The translations under genes and the position numbers were made by a program. The notes beneath the pieces were generated by a model, which was not told where the DNA came from, made no database searches, and saw only the letters and a program-made list of their open reading frames with translations. A stretch of 64,000 bases of DNA, from NCBI GenBank assembly GCA_963854835.1, contig OY978525.1:76051628-76115627 (forward strand), written 5' to 3'. Source of the DNA: Megamerina dolium. Its lineage: Eukaryota > Arthropoda > Insecta > Diptera > Megamerinidae. Below, in pieces: positions 20,085 through 30,696 of this stretch; within the stretch, counting starts at the first letter, position 1, and every line of letters starts with the position of its first letter.

Positions 20085-21700
20085 AGAGAATCGTGCCACC
20101 GATAGATGTCCACAGTTTAATTTAAATAGAAAGCACAAAAAAACAAGAAATAGTCATAGCATCGGATAGCCAAGCGGCCCTTGAAAGAAAAGGACAAAAA
20201 AATCAAAGTCTGCTGGGTCCCTGGACACATAGCAGTTCAGGGTAATGAACTAGCTTAGCAAAGGAGCCGCTACGACAATGATTGGGCTTTTGTCGTGGTA
20301 TAGGAACCGGTGTATGAAAAGGAGGGTTAAGAGAACAAGAACATGAAAAGAGACAGATACTCTTCGCAAGCCACTCAGGACTAAGGCAATCCAAAATACT
20401 TTTGGGCAGCTATAACTGCAAAAGATTTGTATTTTGCATTGACTTGTACAAGAATATGTTGTGTACTATTTTTCCACAACACTCACTAAGTACCTAACGG
20501 CTAGACTCAAGGATGTAACGCACAAGATTAGCACCTAGACCTAAGCTCCTAAATATCCTTCGAGACTATCACACTAGTTAGCTGAAATAAAACAATTATC
20601 TATATCAATGATACTTGCGATTTTGGGTATTCGCTTTATTCCAGGGGTTACTTTCGATATTGCACTTTTACACTAATACTGGAGGGCCTCGTAAGGATCG
20701 TAGTATTTACAATTTCTTACACGCTAGTACTTCAAACTCGGTACAAGACTCACAACTGAAAGCGACTGCCTTCAGTAAGCTGGCAGCTTGTATACCATTT
20801 TTCTAACACTAACCACATATCGATCTATCCACATACCGACATATAACATACAATAATATATTCACACCACTTGTGTGTATGTATGTACATATGTGTTTAT
20901 ATACACAATCAATGCACTCCACATGTGTGTATATATTACGTGAAAAAGCACCTTTTTGATATTCACACACATGAGTAGTCCGCGTGATTTTAGTTATCAT
21001 GTATGCTTACACAGGTATGCTTATGTAAGTGTAGAACTACGAATTGTGTGAGAAAGTGCTTTGTCAGCATTTTCACACCCAACTACAACTCAGTTGGCTC
21101 AATGTTCTGGCATTCCACAATTATAAGTAATATTAGTATGGATTGTGTATATCACAACTTCGACCAATGTTGGTTTACGTATGGATAAATATGTATTTCA
21201 CAATTTCGGGAAATATTTTGCTAGGAAAAATACGCATATGTGCATATTGTGCATATTGCACATATGCGACTAAGAATATTAACCGGTTTTCTGACCGGCT
21301 ACTGTAGGCTCAGGGGAAACTTGATCAAGTTAGGTATAGTATGAGTCTATTGTGCAGATTCTGCGACGAACAAACTGAGTAACTTTGAGGTACTTATGCA
21401 CACTTTGGGTCATATTTGATACCGGGCAAATAAATAACAACGATAGATCTAGCCAATATTCTACGGTTTTTAATAGTAATGGGACTTGATGAGATTCTAT
21501 AAGCATAGACTAAACCGAAAGAGGGTTGTACAAAAGATCTTTTAGGTCGAAGTACTTTCAATTTCATTAAAACATTACATAGGCTTTATTGGGTCTAAAG
21601 TGTTATTTTTTGGAACAATAAGAAATCAAGCGCAGCACTCAGGCATTTATTGATCCATTGCATTGCGCTTGAAGTTCCATTTTATTGTTTTTTAAATTTA
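20085..21700 (+). mobile_element. LINE 3' part (RNase H and C terminus), split by a solo LTR
   Basis: Plus-strand relic of a LOA/I-like LINE. Near 20155-20260 an RNase H domain is readable in two phases (IASDSQAALE, then CWVPGH). After the LTR the C-terminal region reads ILTGFLTGYCRLRG and CRFCDEQTE, the Cys-rich motif found near the end of these polyproteins. Stops and frameshifts throughout. The stretch after about 21480 is probably the 3' UTR. Confidence 0.72.
20457..21271 (-). repeat. Solo LTR of Gypsy family B, nested in the LINE
   Basis: On the minus strand its 3' end (AGTACACAACA) and most internal blocks match the 5' LTR of the element at 57841. It includes TAAGCTGCCAGCTTACTGAA, CTGGAGGGCCTCGTAAGGAT (plus-strand text) and a run of CATATGTGCATATT motifs at its start. 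AAGAATA lies on both sides (20450-20456 and 21272-21278). It carries about 115 bp that the 57841 copy lacks, and only one copy of a segment that is duplicated there. Confidence 0.82.
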
Positions 21701-21784
21701 CCCGTTCTCCGAAGAAATTGGAGTAGATTCTGTGGTGCTACAGACCCAAGAGTTTCGGCCCTCAGCACGTCAGTACCAAAGACC

Positions 21785-22300
21785 TCAAACCCGATTCGGC
21801 TTTGCCCATAGAAAGTGGCCTGTTACCAAGCCGGCTAGCATTTTGCAATCCTCTTTACCTAGGGATAGGAGGAAGAGCGACCATTTATCCGATATGTTAG
21901 GTAACATAGATTTCGTCCATCTGCAGTCTCTCTCGGCCTGCCAGGTTGACTTACGGACTAGGTTAGCCCAGGTGTCGACCGCGGTCTTGATGGGTCCAGC
22001 GGGTAGTGGCAATGTAGGCTCAGGGGCGTTTAATTCAGCCGCAGAACCTTCTCTTGCTAATGTATCAGAGGTCTAATTGCCTACGATTCCCACGTGGCCA
22101 GGGACCCATATTAGCGATAAGTTATTATGTCTTCCGACATAATTTAGCATTGATTTACAGAACTCCACTATTTTGGAAGTTGTAGCGGGGTTGTCCAAGG
22201 CCAGCAGCGCAGCATTGGACAACCTTACATACACCTCTGCCTGAAAGAGAGATGCATACATATCAAGGCAAAGAATAGTTGAGTTCCATCAGTTTAGAAA
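21785..22300 (-). pseudogene. RNase H and C-terminal region of the LOA-like LINE
   Basis: The frame at 22073-22261 includes EVYVRLSNAALLALDNPATT and LSLIWVPGHVGIVGN, the latter being the conserved WVPGH block of retroelement RNase H. The frame at 21785-22012 continues with KWSLFLLSLGKEDCKMLAGL and VTGHFLW, the stretch just before the Cys-rich end of such proteins. The Cys motif itself is not visible before 21725, so the 3' end seems truncated. Confidence 0.75.
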
Positions 22301-22458
22301 AAAACTCCAGAACCAGAACCTTCTTCAATCCTGGAACCATAAGTGAAAATGCGGAAGCAAAGTCTACCGGGTTTGGACTCAGTATCTGACCAGGAGCTAG
22401 CTGTAGGTAGATCGATTTTATACTGCTTTTTTAGTACGATCGTAGACTGTCTGTAGTC

Positions 22459-23305
22459 CTAGGGCATAGATAGAGCTAAAAAATTCACACCCGTGCCACT
22501 ACTAGCCAGAGTCGGAATGGGGCCATACCAGTGTTCATTGTAAATCAAATTACAGATGGCCTTCGTGGCCTCTTCTCGTATGAAAACATCAAGTGGGGGA
22601 AGATTCATCATAGTATCGAGAGCTGGGCCAGATGTGGTAGAGAATGTCCCAATACAACATAAAGCCACAGTGCGTTGTAACTTTGATAAGGTTCTCTTTA
22701 CTTCCACCTCTGCACTGCCAAAAGGTAGACAATGCCTTAGATGCTTTCTGCTGAATGTGTGACTTCCAGAGAAGTTTGCTATCCAGGATAACTCACAGAT
22801 ACTTAACCTTTTTGAATAGCTGAATAGTGACTCTCTTGAGAGCAGGGAAAATGGGTCCATTAGTCTTTCTTCTTCTGGTAAAAAGGATCAAACTAGTTTA
22901 GCGGGATTAGCTGATAACCCATTCGCGCTGTACCAGGTGTCAATCATATTCAGAGTTCTCTACCCCTTCGTGCAGATATTCATGAGAGAAGGGCCAGTAA
23001 CGAGACATCCAGTAACAGAACAGGCCAGTAACATCATCCGCATATGCTTGCGTGTAGATTCCCGAGCTTTTCGGCGCTACAAGCAGAGCATCAATAACCA
23101 TGCACCAGAGCAAAGGAGGGAGCACGCCGCCTTGGGGGCATCCCTTATTTACCCTTATTGACTAGTAGATCGTCCTCCACCTGCACCGCTAGAACTCGTT
23201 GGACTAGCATTCAATGTATTCAATTTACTAGCACTCTGTCTAAGCCATGTCGACTGGCAGAATTACACATGCTATCAAAAGTCGCATTATCAAACGCACC
23301 TTCAA
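22459..23305 (-). pseudogene. LOA-like LINE RT, motif A to thumb
   Basis: Directly after the Jockey insertion site the minus strand reads VEGAFDNATF (rest of RT motif A), then a GxPQGG..PPLLW-type motif B near 23135 and AYADDV (motif C, YADD) near 23040. The frame 22459-22860 continues through the region leading to RNase H (LQRTVALCCIGTFSTTSGPA). Several stops and shifts. Confidence 0.77.
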
Positions 23306-23315
23306 CGTCCAAAAA

Positions 23316-24582
23316 TTCATCTCATCTGATGCACATTTTCAATGCTATCCTTCGTATTAAACACTATCCCAAATGCTGGAAAACTTCAAAAATTATTATG
23401 ATAGCAAAACCAGGAAAAAACCCTACAAAAGTTGCATCGTACAGACCTATCAGCCTCCTTCCTCTACTCTCTAAAGTATTCGAAAAGCTACTTGTCATGA
23501 ATATAACTCCATTTATTAATCTCAACCAACTGATTCCTCAACATCAGTTTGGATTTAGAAAACAGCAAGGCACAATAGAACAAGTCCGCCGCATTGTAAC
23601 TCTGATAAGGAACACTTTTGAAGAAAAAAAGTATTGCTCAGCTGTCTTTCTAGATATCACTCAAGCTTTCGATAAAGTATGGCACGATGGCCTTATTTAC
23701 AAACTCAAACTATTACTGCCTGCAAATGTCTCCTCATTGCTTAGTAGCTACCTCACGAAAAGACAATTTCTCGTACATCATAAGTATTACACAACAAATC
23801 CATTGGATATTCACGCTGGCGTTCCTCAAGGAAGCGTTTTGGGCCCCTTACTGTATCTCTTATACACTTCAGATATGCCCAACAATAACTATACATTCAT
23901 ATCGACCTTTGCAGATGATACGGCAATATTGTGCTCTCGCTCTAACCCCACAGAAGCTACTAAACTCCTGCAGACTCATATCGATTCTCTCGAAATCTGG
24001 CTAGCAAAATGGCGTATAAAAGTCAATGATTCAAAGAGCGTACATGTAACCTTCACGCTAAAGCTAGATACATGTCCCCCAATTAATATTAATGGCCAAT
24101 CAGTTACACAATGTTCCTCAACAAAGTACTTGGGTATTCACCTCAACAGTAGGCTGACCTGGAAAAATCACATAGAGGCAAAGAAAACTCAGATCAAGCT
24201 TAAAATGAATCAGTTATGGTGGCTGCTACACAAAAGATCAAAGTTGAATCTTGAATACAAAGTGCTATTATATAAAGCAATCCTGAAGCCAATTTGGACT
24301 TATGGTATTCAGTTTTGGGGCACCGCATCTCCCTCAAATATCGAAAAATTGCAGCGAATATAGTCCAAGTGTCTGCGAATTATTGTAAACGCGCCTTGGT
24401 ATATGAGGAACGTTAAAATCCATCGAGATTTAAATGTACCCACAATTTCTGAGGAAGTGGCAATGTCCTGCAGAAGCTACATTCAAAAATTACACAATCA
24501 TCCGAATCCCCTTGCTAGGCAATTGTTGCTGAGCACGGGGCATCGTCGATTAAAAAGAAAAGACACACTGAATATGCTGTGA
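23316..24582 (+). pseudogene. Jockey ORF2 reverse transcriptase, C-terminal 420 or so codons with one stop
   Basis: The RT domain is readable in one phase: PGKNPTKVASYRPISLLP near 23415, motif A FLDITQAFDKVWHDGL near 23650, motif B GVPQGSVLGPLLYLLY near 23820, and FADDTAIL near 23910. Then come KYLGIHLNSRLTWKNHI and the C-terminal region ending at a TGA at 24580-24582. One in-frame TAG (24361-24363) interrupts it, where related proteins usually have glutamine (LQRIQ). Codons upstream of 23316 belong to the antisense strand of the host LINE, not to Jockey. No RNase H, as expected for Jockey. Confidence 0.88.
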
Positions 24583-24652
24583 AATTGCTATACCTCGCGA
24601 ATAATTTAGAAAGATCCAATAAAAAAAGCTTGTTAGAAAAAAAAAACAAAAT
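23316..24652 (+). mobile_element. Jockey-clade LINE, 5' truncated, nested
   Basis: CGTCCAAAAA occurs on both sides (23306-23315 and 24653-24662), a 10-bp target duplication, and the insertion ends in an A-rich tail (about 24636-24652). It split the LOA-like LINE within RT motif A. It is 5' truncated inside ORF2 but otherwise little damaged. Confidence 0.9.
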
Positions 24653-24662
24653 CGTCCAAAAA

Positions 24663-25560
24663 GATGTCCATTGCGTAGTCTTTCCTTCCGAGGGCCTGCT
24701 CAAGCCTAGCAACAAGGTTATGCAGGGCCGACTCACAAGATTTTGGTAAGCTTGCTGATATGAAGACGGTGGATGTGCTCTAAGCGACGGTCTAGACTTT
24801 TGAGCATTAAAGAATTCATGCTGATAGGTCTGCAACTTTTGGGCTAGTGTAGTCATCCTTTCCGATTTTCGGAATGAAAGCTACTCTAACAAGCCTCCAA
24901 GAGTATAGAGGCTTGTCACCGTCAACTATATACTTTCCTTCACCATGATAGGATATAAGCCATCCAGTCCGGGAGATTTGCAGCTGTCAAAAGATACAAA
25001 GCAAATCTAGGAGCAGCTACCCCAACCACATCCATCTCAAGAGATGGCTGATGTGGTAATGGATACTTGATTTCCTGGAAAGTGGGAGTGCAACAGTAAA
25101 CTGAAGGTCTCACTTTTGTGCTCCGTAAAGGAGCCATCAAGTTTTCTGAGCGACCCCAACCTTGCGGTTTGGTCCTTCTTCAGGACTTTCACCAACCTAG
25201 CTGTACCGCTCAGTGATTCCAGTCCGCCGCAGAATTCCCTAAAAGAAGCCCTTTTCGAGTCTCAAATTAGCTTTTTATAGTTCTTCTGAGCAGAATGGTA
25301 AAGTAACCAGTCCTCTTTCAGACTTGTCTTGCAGGCCCGGTTCAAAAGGTTTCTCCTTTCGTGTCTCTTCATGCGAAGGTCTCGGTCCCACCAAGGGACT
25401 GGGACCCGGTTAAGAGACGGTCGAGTGGGAGAGGCTGTTTCAAAGTTGGCAGTAAGAACAGAGTTTAGGTGTTCAACCGCCGCTTCAATGCCTCGATTAT
25501 TGTGAAGCTCAAGTGGCATCACAAAGCTGGTTTGCAAGGCCTCCCTAAATTTTTGCCAGC
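24663..25560 (-). pseudogene. LOA-like LINE, endonuclease-RT linker and RT fingers
   Basis: From the 25262-25537 frame: NRVPVPWWDRDLRMKRHERR and LLNRACKTSLKEDWLLYHSA, the linker common to LOA-type polyproteins. Further down, SPGLDG (about 24975-24990) and VAFIPKIGKDDYTSPK (about 24850) are the RT finger motifs. The stretch ends at the Jockey insertion with FLD, the start of motif A. Confidence 0.77.
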
Positions 25561-26340
25561 TGTCTTCCTAGAATTCCTGATAGACAATGGCATTTCTGCT
25601 GCATCGCCATACTGGGATTCGATACATCTATCTCTGGTCCGAACATGAGTTTTCATTAAGGACTCTCCAGTTATATACCGACCAGCCAAGTCTGTTGTTG
25701 GACAAGGTATTGTGCTGCATCGCCATACTGGGATTCGATATATCTATCTCTGGTCCGAACATGAGTTTTCATTAAGTACTCTCCAGTTATATACCGACCA
25801 GCCAAGTCTGTTGTTGGACAAGGTATTGTCGATTACTTCCTGCCTACGTGAGGTTACAAATGTTGGTTGTCGGCAAACATTATGTATATTGAGGCAGGAG
25901 GAGGCTATAAAATCGAAAAGACGAGTACCTCGCCTGTTTCATTTTCTGCTTCCCCAGATAGTGTTCTGAGCATTCGCATCACAATAGAGAATAAGGCCGA
26001 GATCGCGTTGCTCAAAAAATCGGAGGGAAAGTAAGCTGTCGCGATCACGAACTTCGTCCACCATTTTATACTTCTAAAGCTCACCTCAGCAGCAACCAAA
26101 TCTTAACAGAAAAAATAGTCAAGTTTAGTAGTGGAGAAATGGGATGATATTACTAGATAAGTTCTAGGCCTATTTGAATTGCTGTTATATAATACGGTGG
26201 CCCCTCTAACATACCCATGCCGCAAACACGGCCCGCAAAAACCTAAGGTTCTTGAATTGTTGTTATGTGGGGTAATGTATGCAACTAGGATAGCCATCTA
26301 CTTAGGAGTGTTAGTTAATCTGAGTTATTGTTATGTGACA
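25560..26340 (-). pseudogene. LOA-like LINE endonuclease, with a 116-bp tandem duplication
   Basis: Readable across phases on the minus strand: RPRTYLVISSHFSTTKLDYF (about 26150), VIATAYFPSD (about 26030), a DANAQNTIWG-type active-site block (about 25960) and a final block with TLSNN near 25800. A 116-bp segment occurs twice in tandem (25598-25713 and 25714-25829), nearly identical, duplicating codons near the end of the endonuclease. The domain nicks target DNA for target-primed reverse transcription; here it is non-functional. Confidence 0.75.
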
Positions 26341-26441
26341 GTAACTATAAGAGTCGTTTGAGTCGCTCATTTAGTAAAGACGTGAAACTGACAGTCCCAA
26401 GGAAGAGACTCAAGCGATTCCTGCACCGAGAAGCCAGACAA

Positions 26442-27650
26442 TCAACAGATGCTTTGCCCATGAGCACCGCAAGAGTACAACCTTCTTTGCCATACCGGTT
26501 GGTACTCTTGGTGTACGCGAGGACTTGTGTTGATGCCCAGATTCTGAGTACACAGACAAGAGAGAGCATCCGCCGTATTCAAATCTAGATCCGGAATCCA
26601 GCAGACGGCCTTCGTGAGAGCTACATTCTCCTCGAGGTAGCTCGCAAAGCGACTGGACCCCAATGGAGGCACGTTACTGAGAGTGGTCCCGATCCAATCA
26701 CAATTGGCTTGAGGCGTGCACGTCACCCTTAGGGTGCCATCTTTTGTCTCATGCCCCTTAGCTTTCACAGCAGGACTGTGGGGAATAACCTGGAGCATCA
26801 GTTGGCGTTTGCAGTGTTTCAGTTCTGCAACGGTCAACCGACGGTCAAGCCCCATTTTTCCAATCACAACAATGGGCAGTGATCCTCTGGCTTTCTCACT
26901 GTACTTGCCTGGTCGCAAGTCACCGCAGATTGAGAGCCAGATGGACCAGCTATTCAACCCGCCAATGTCGAAAAACTCGTCGATCAGAGTGAAGCTGCCG
27001 ATCCCGGTCCGTAGACGCACTCGTCACTGTCGAGGAGCTCGTCGGGCGGGAAAATGCTGTTGTGACTGCAGGAAGCTGAGAAGACTGTGTCATAGCAGCA
27101 GCACTATTACTGGCCGCCTTAGCCGCCATCTACGTCACGCTCATACCTGTAGGGGCCGTGTCGCGATTACCCGGGTCAGCTGTGGAGCAAGTTGGAGTAC
27201 CGCTGCCATTCACAGTTCGCTTCACTTTCAAGCCAGGCAATCTTGGAGCGGGTGTGACCTCCAAAGGCTTAGAGGCATCCATGACGGATACTTCAGCCGA
27301 CCGAGGCCTTTTGGTAGACTAACTAGCAGGAGGGCCGGCCGCGCCGCAAGAAGATTTTTCTTTCAAGCGCACAGAAACACTCTTCCTTCTAATCCTTCTT
27401 GCGTTACTTTTACATTTTGATTCCAGGAACCACTGGGAGGTCATTCAGCCATCGAAGTGACTTACGACTCAAACCCTCTGGAACCAAAGAATTTGACTCT
27501 GAAAGAGAGGAAAGAGATACGACTACTCCACTATCTTCTAAGATGCGCTCCCGCTGGTAAAGGCTGGAGACTTCAGTAGAGCTTAGGGCCTCTAGAATCC
27601 TCGCCCTGCCTTCGAAGCGGGTGGATTTCCATTTGAATGGTTACCACCTG
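26442..27650 (-). pseudogene. LOA-like LINE ORF1
   Basis: The 192-codon frame 26442-27020 includes GSFTLIDEFFDIGG, AELKHCKRQLMLQV and KAVCWIPDLDLNTADALSCL; this arrangement resembles the DUF4780-type domain in ORF1 proteins of insect LINEs (a pattern impression only). Upstream (27020-27640) the minus strand reads S/T/P/A-rich sequence with KRPRSAEVSVMDASKPLEVT and SGVVVSLSSLSESNS, a typical disordered N-terminal part. Reading requires at least one frame change near 27020. The protein would bind element RNA. Confidence 0.62.
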
Positions 27651-27879
27651 GAGTATAATCCTTCAAGTTATCCACTACTGCAAATGGTTTTAATTCAGGA
27701 CTCCTCCCTATCCAGTTTGGTTCACGGATGACACGTATTTCATCATTGTGGTAGAAGTTTTACCGCCGTTACTATAACCAGGGTTGTAGTAGAAGCTACC
27801 GCACAACAACCAGGGGCCCCTTATTCGCCAGCTGGGGACGCGCTCGATGGGAGATCAAGTCAACTACTCACAAGAGGAA

Positions 27880-28165
27880 GTGCTGCGCAAGCATTAACGT
27901 TCTCTTACTGCCAATGAGCCAGCATGGTGAGATCGCTTAAATAGTAACTAGCCAGATGAGTCATTCTACGGCGAGTCAAGGCCGAACACTCACACAGGAA
28001 GTGAGCTATGGACTCCGATTTCTCCTCATTGCTGCAGCTCCGGCAATAGATACATGCAACCCAATCGGACAATGCCCCGTAAATATTTCAATCAGCATAC
28101 CAACCGCGTGCCTGCTAAGCCTTAATATGTCTCTTGTTCGCTTCATGTTCAGCACTGATTAGATT
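27880..28165 (-). pseudogene. C-terminal Cys-rich end of another LINE
   Basis: On the minus strand, CIYCRSCSNEEKSES and then HFLCECSALTRRRM followed by LSDLTML give the C-x2-C...H-x3-C-type motif at the end of LOA/I-like polyproteins. It lies upstream of the ORF1 of the next LINE on the same strand, so it comes from a separate insertion. 27650-27880 is probably its 3' UTR or the 5' UTR of the next LINE. Confidence 0.65.
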
Positions 28166-28600
28166 AATCGGGTAGTTGAACAGGAGCCATCTGGGATTCG
28201 CTGCGTAGCACAGTAATTCTTCCCCATACAAACGATGGACAAAAATAAAAGGAATGGTCACACTTGAACGAAATTTTGTTTCTTAGGTGGTAGTGGCACA
28301 CTGAATTCAAAAGTGTTAAAACATATTCAACATTTACAAGGATTTTGAGTAAATATGGTCTTTTACCTATATGTCTTATTACCATTTTATAGTGATAAGT
28401 AAGACATTTCTGGTGAGTAAAACTTGGGATAAAATATATTGTATATGATAAATGGGTTCAAATTTTATTGCTTAAAATAAATCTTTTGAAAAAATTGGTC
28501 ATAAACTTATAAAAATTTTGTTATTTTTTGAACCAAGTACAATTTCAAAAATGTTTATTTTATTACAGTCTGAAAATAATTAGTTAAGTTATATTAGTAA
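28166..28600. other. Gene-free A+T-rich stretch
   Basis: Nothing recognisable apart from A/T runs. Confidence 0.4.
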
Positions 28601-29030
28601 TATATACACTCCTTCAAAAGTTTGACAACACTTAAAGAAAAGTATATTTTTCCATCTTTTTCCACTTTATTTTTATTGTTTTGGTATAATAATAATATAA
28701 TAACATTTTTGAAATGTTTTTTGATCAATATTTTTTAAAGACAAATGTTTGAGAGGTCTTTCACCAATTTGTCCGCCTTTTGACCTATTGATGGCCTTTT
28801 TGACTAATTTCTGGAATGAAGTAGGTTGGAGTTGCTCCCAAGCGTTCTTAAAATATTCCAAAAAGTGAGATTCGCTATTTTGACCCTCTCCTGAGGTCAT
28901 GCCATAATAATTAAATGGGTTTCCAGTCTGGATAGTTGGGTGGCAATTCCATGAATTGAAGACTTTTGTCTTCTTCTTTCTTCTTTAATCATCTGGAGCA
29001 TATAGAGAAGGACGCAGGTTATAAAATAAA
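28600..29030 (-). pseudogene. Tc1-like transposase C-terminal remnant
   Basis: The 28673-28900 frame (minus) carries NAWEQLQPTSFQKLVKKAIN and SKGGQIGE, the pattern at the end of Tc1 transposases after the last catalytic residue (W..I....L..SM..R...VI...GG). Just upstream, a worn PDLNPIEN block is recognisable near 28925-28965. TATATACACTCCTTCAAAAG at 28600 may be the terminal repeat. Family known: cut-and-paste DNA transposase. The N-terminal two thirds are absent. Confidence 0.65.
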
Positions 29031-29034
29031 TAAA

Positions 29035-29997
29035 GTTAAGGAAACGAGTGGTTGCTGAAATATTAAAAACAGTTAAGTTAGATTCAAACCTAAATATTGA
29101 AGAAAGAAAACCATTAGAAGACATCTTCAAGTCATTTCACGATTTGTTTTATTTAGAAGGCGATAAAAACAGTAAAAACAGATCAGGTACCGATCAATCA
29201 AAGACTGTATAGTTTACCAGAAGTGCATAAAGAAGAAATTAATAGACACGTAAATAAAATATTGGAAGATGAAATAATTGTGCCCAGTTCTTCCCAATGT
29301 AATTCCCCAATATTTTTAGTCCCAAAGAAGGCAGGAAGCGATAGAAAAACTAAATTGAAGCGTTGAACAGGATTTCCAATTTCATTTATCGATGAAATAT
29401 TGGATCAGTCAGGTCATAGTAGATACTTCACTAAACTTGATCTGGCCAGTGGGTATCATCAGGTGCTAATGGAAGGATCAGACAGAGAAAAAATAGCCGT
29501 TAGCAGTGTAGTCGGGCATTTTGAATTTAATAGAATGTCATATGGGTGAACGGGAGCACCTGCTGCTTTTGAAAGATGAATGAATCTCGTATTGACTGGA
29601 CTCCAGGGAATAGATTGTTTTGTATATTTGCATGACATTGTTGTATACAGACAGAATTGCGCTTACGAAGGGTGTTTGAACTCTTACATAAACATAACTT
29701 AAAGCTAAACACAGAGAGGAGAGATAATTTACTTAGGTCATAAATGAACTGAAGAAGGGGCATTACCAGATCCTGGTAAAGTAGAATGTGTTAAAAGTAT
29801 CTATGTTAAAAAAATTAAAAAAGATATGCAGGCATTCTTAGGATTATTACCGAAAATTTGTTGGGAATATGGCAGGCATGGAACTGCCAATTAATAAATT
29901 ACTCAGGAAAGATGCAAAATTTGAATGGACCGAAAAATGACAGAAAAATATTGAAAACTCAAAGGATACAATTTGCTTTCAACCAAATTTAGCTTAT
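29035..29997 (+). pseudogene. Gypsy B reverse transcriptase relic, first half
   Basis: Reading across phases gives the RT linker, KLDLASGYHQVLME (motif A with its aspartate intact, about 29435), the motif B region (FNRM..GxTGAPAAFER) and YLHDIVVY where YLDD is expected (about 29615), so the first D of the box is changed. The thumb region with LGLLPKICW- and RKDAKFEWTEK-like text follows. Many stops and small deletions. Confidence 0.8.
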
Positions 29998-30002
29998 TTA
30001 GC

Positions 30003-30657
30003 TTTCGCTGCCTTTGTCCTTAGCCTAAGCGATAAAGCGGAGGACATTATTCTAATTCAGGAACCGTGGGTCCTGGAGAACAAGGTGCGTGGAACAAGCT
30101 TCCCAAACTATGGACTATTTTACTTTCAAAACGCAGGTAAGCCTCGATAATCTATTTTTGTGAAAAAATGCTACAAAGCATTCCTACTATCTGATTACAG
30201 CGATAAGAATACTGTGACCATTGAGTTAGATCATCAATCCCATATATATTGGCTGATGTCTGCGTACATGACTCACGATCATACTGAGCCCCCACCTCAC
30301 CCTATATTAAAGAAGGCAGTTCGGGAGGCGGAGAAACCCAAAGCGAATCTGGTGATAGGAGCCTACACCAACGCACACCATTATATCAGGGGCAGCTCAG
30401 ACAACAACGATCGAAGTGAGTCACTTTTTGAATATATTATTACTTCTAACTTGACTTTCGCAAACATGGGCACCGAACCAACCTTCATTACCTGTAATAG
30501 GGAGAAGGTTTTAGATATCACCCTTACCAATGACTCTTCGGATTCTCTAGCTAGGGAAGGGAGGGTTAACGAAGAACAATCTTTCTTGGATCATAGGTAT
30601 GTTAGGAAGGAAAGGAAAATCACTCACTCACATGGTGCCCTCAAGCTTGCAAAATGA
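30003..30657 (+). pseudogene. Endonuclease domain of the nested LINE
   Basis: Begins in the middle of the domain: DIILIQEPWV near 30045 contains the conserved Q-E-P active-site block. The 165-codon frame 30160-30657 adds NAHHYIRGSSDNNDRSESLF, PTFITCNREKVLDITLTN, and SFLDHRYV where a catalytic SDH is expected, so the catalytic aspartate appears changed to leucine. A stop lies near 30150. Confidence 0.8.
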
Positions 30658-30696
30658 GGAGCAACTTGAGGCCGCTATTCAACAAATTACAGAAGC

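Larger units (their letters stand above)
21725..27650 (-). mobile_element. LOA-like LINE with ORF1, endonuclease, RT and RNase H, interrupted by Jockey
   Basis: The most complete LINE in the window. From 27650 downwards on the minus strand: ORF1, apurinic-like endonuclease (about 26340-25560), linker, RT (about 25260-22450, with the Jockey insertion at 23316-24652), RNase H (about 22300-22070) and C-terminal region (22012-21785). Presence of RNase H and the AYADDV RT signature suggest the LOA/I lineage. It is broken by many stops and frameshifts and carries a 116-bp tandem duplication in the endonuclease. Confidence 0.8.

Noticed and set aside
23158..23315. Extension of the Jockey frame upstream of 23316
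   Set aside because: These codons are the antisense of the LOA-like RT motif A region, and the Jockey edge is fixed by the target duplication.
26716..27420. 234-codon plus-strand frame rich in R and S
   Set aside because: It is antisense to the LOA-like ORF1, which has recognisable sequence on the minus strand; its composition reflects the opposite frame.
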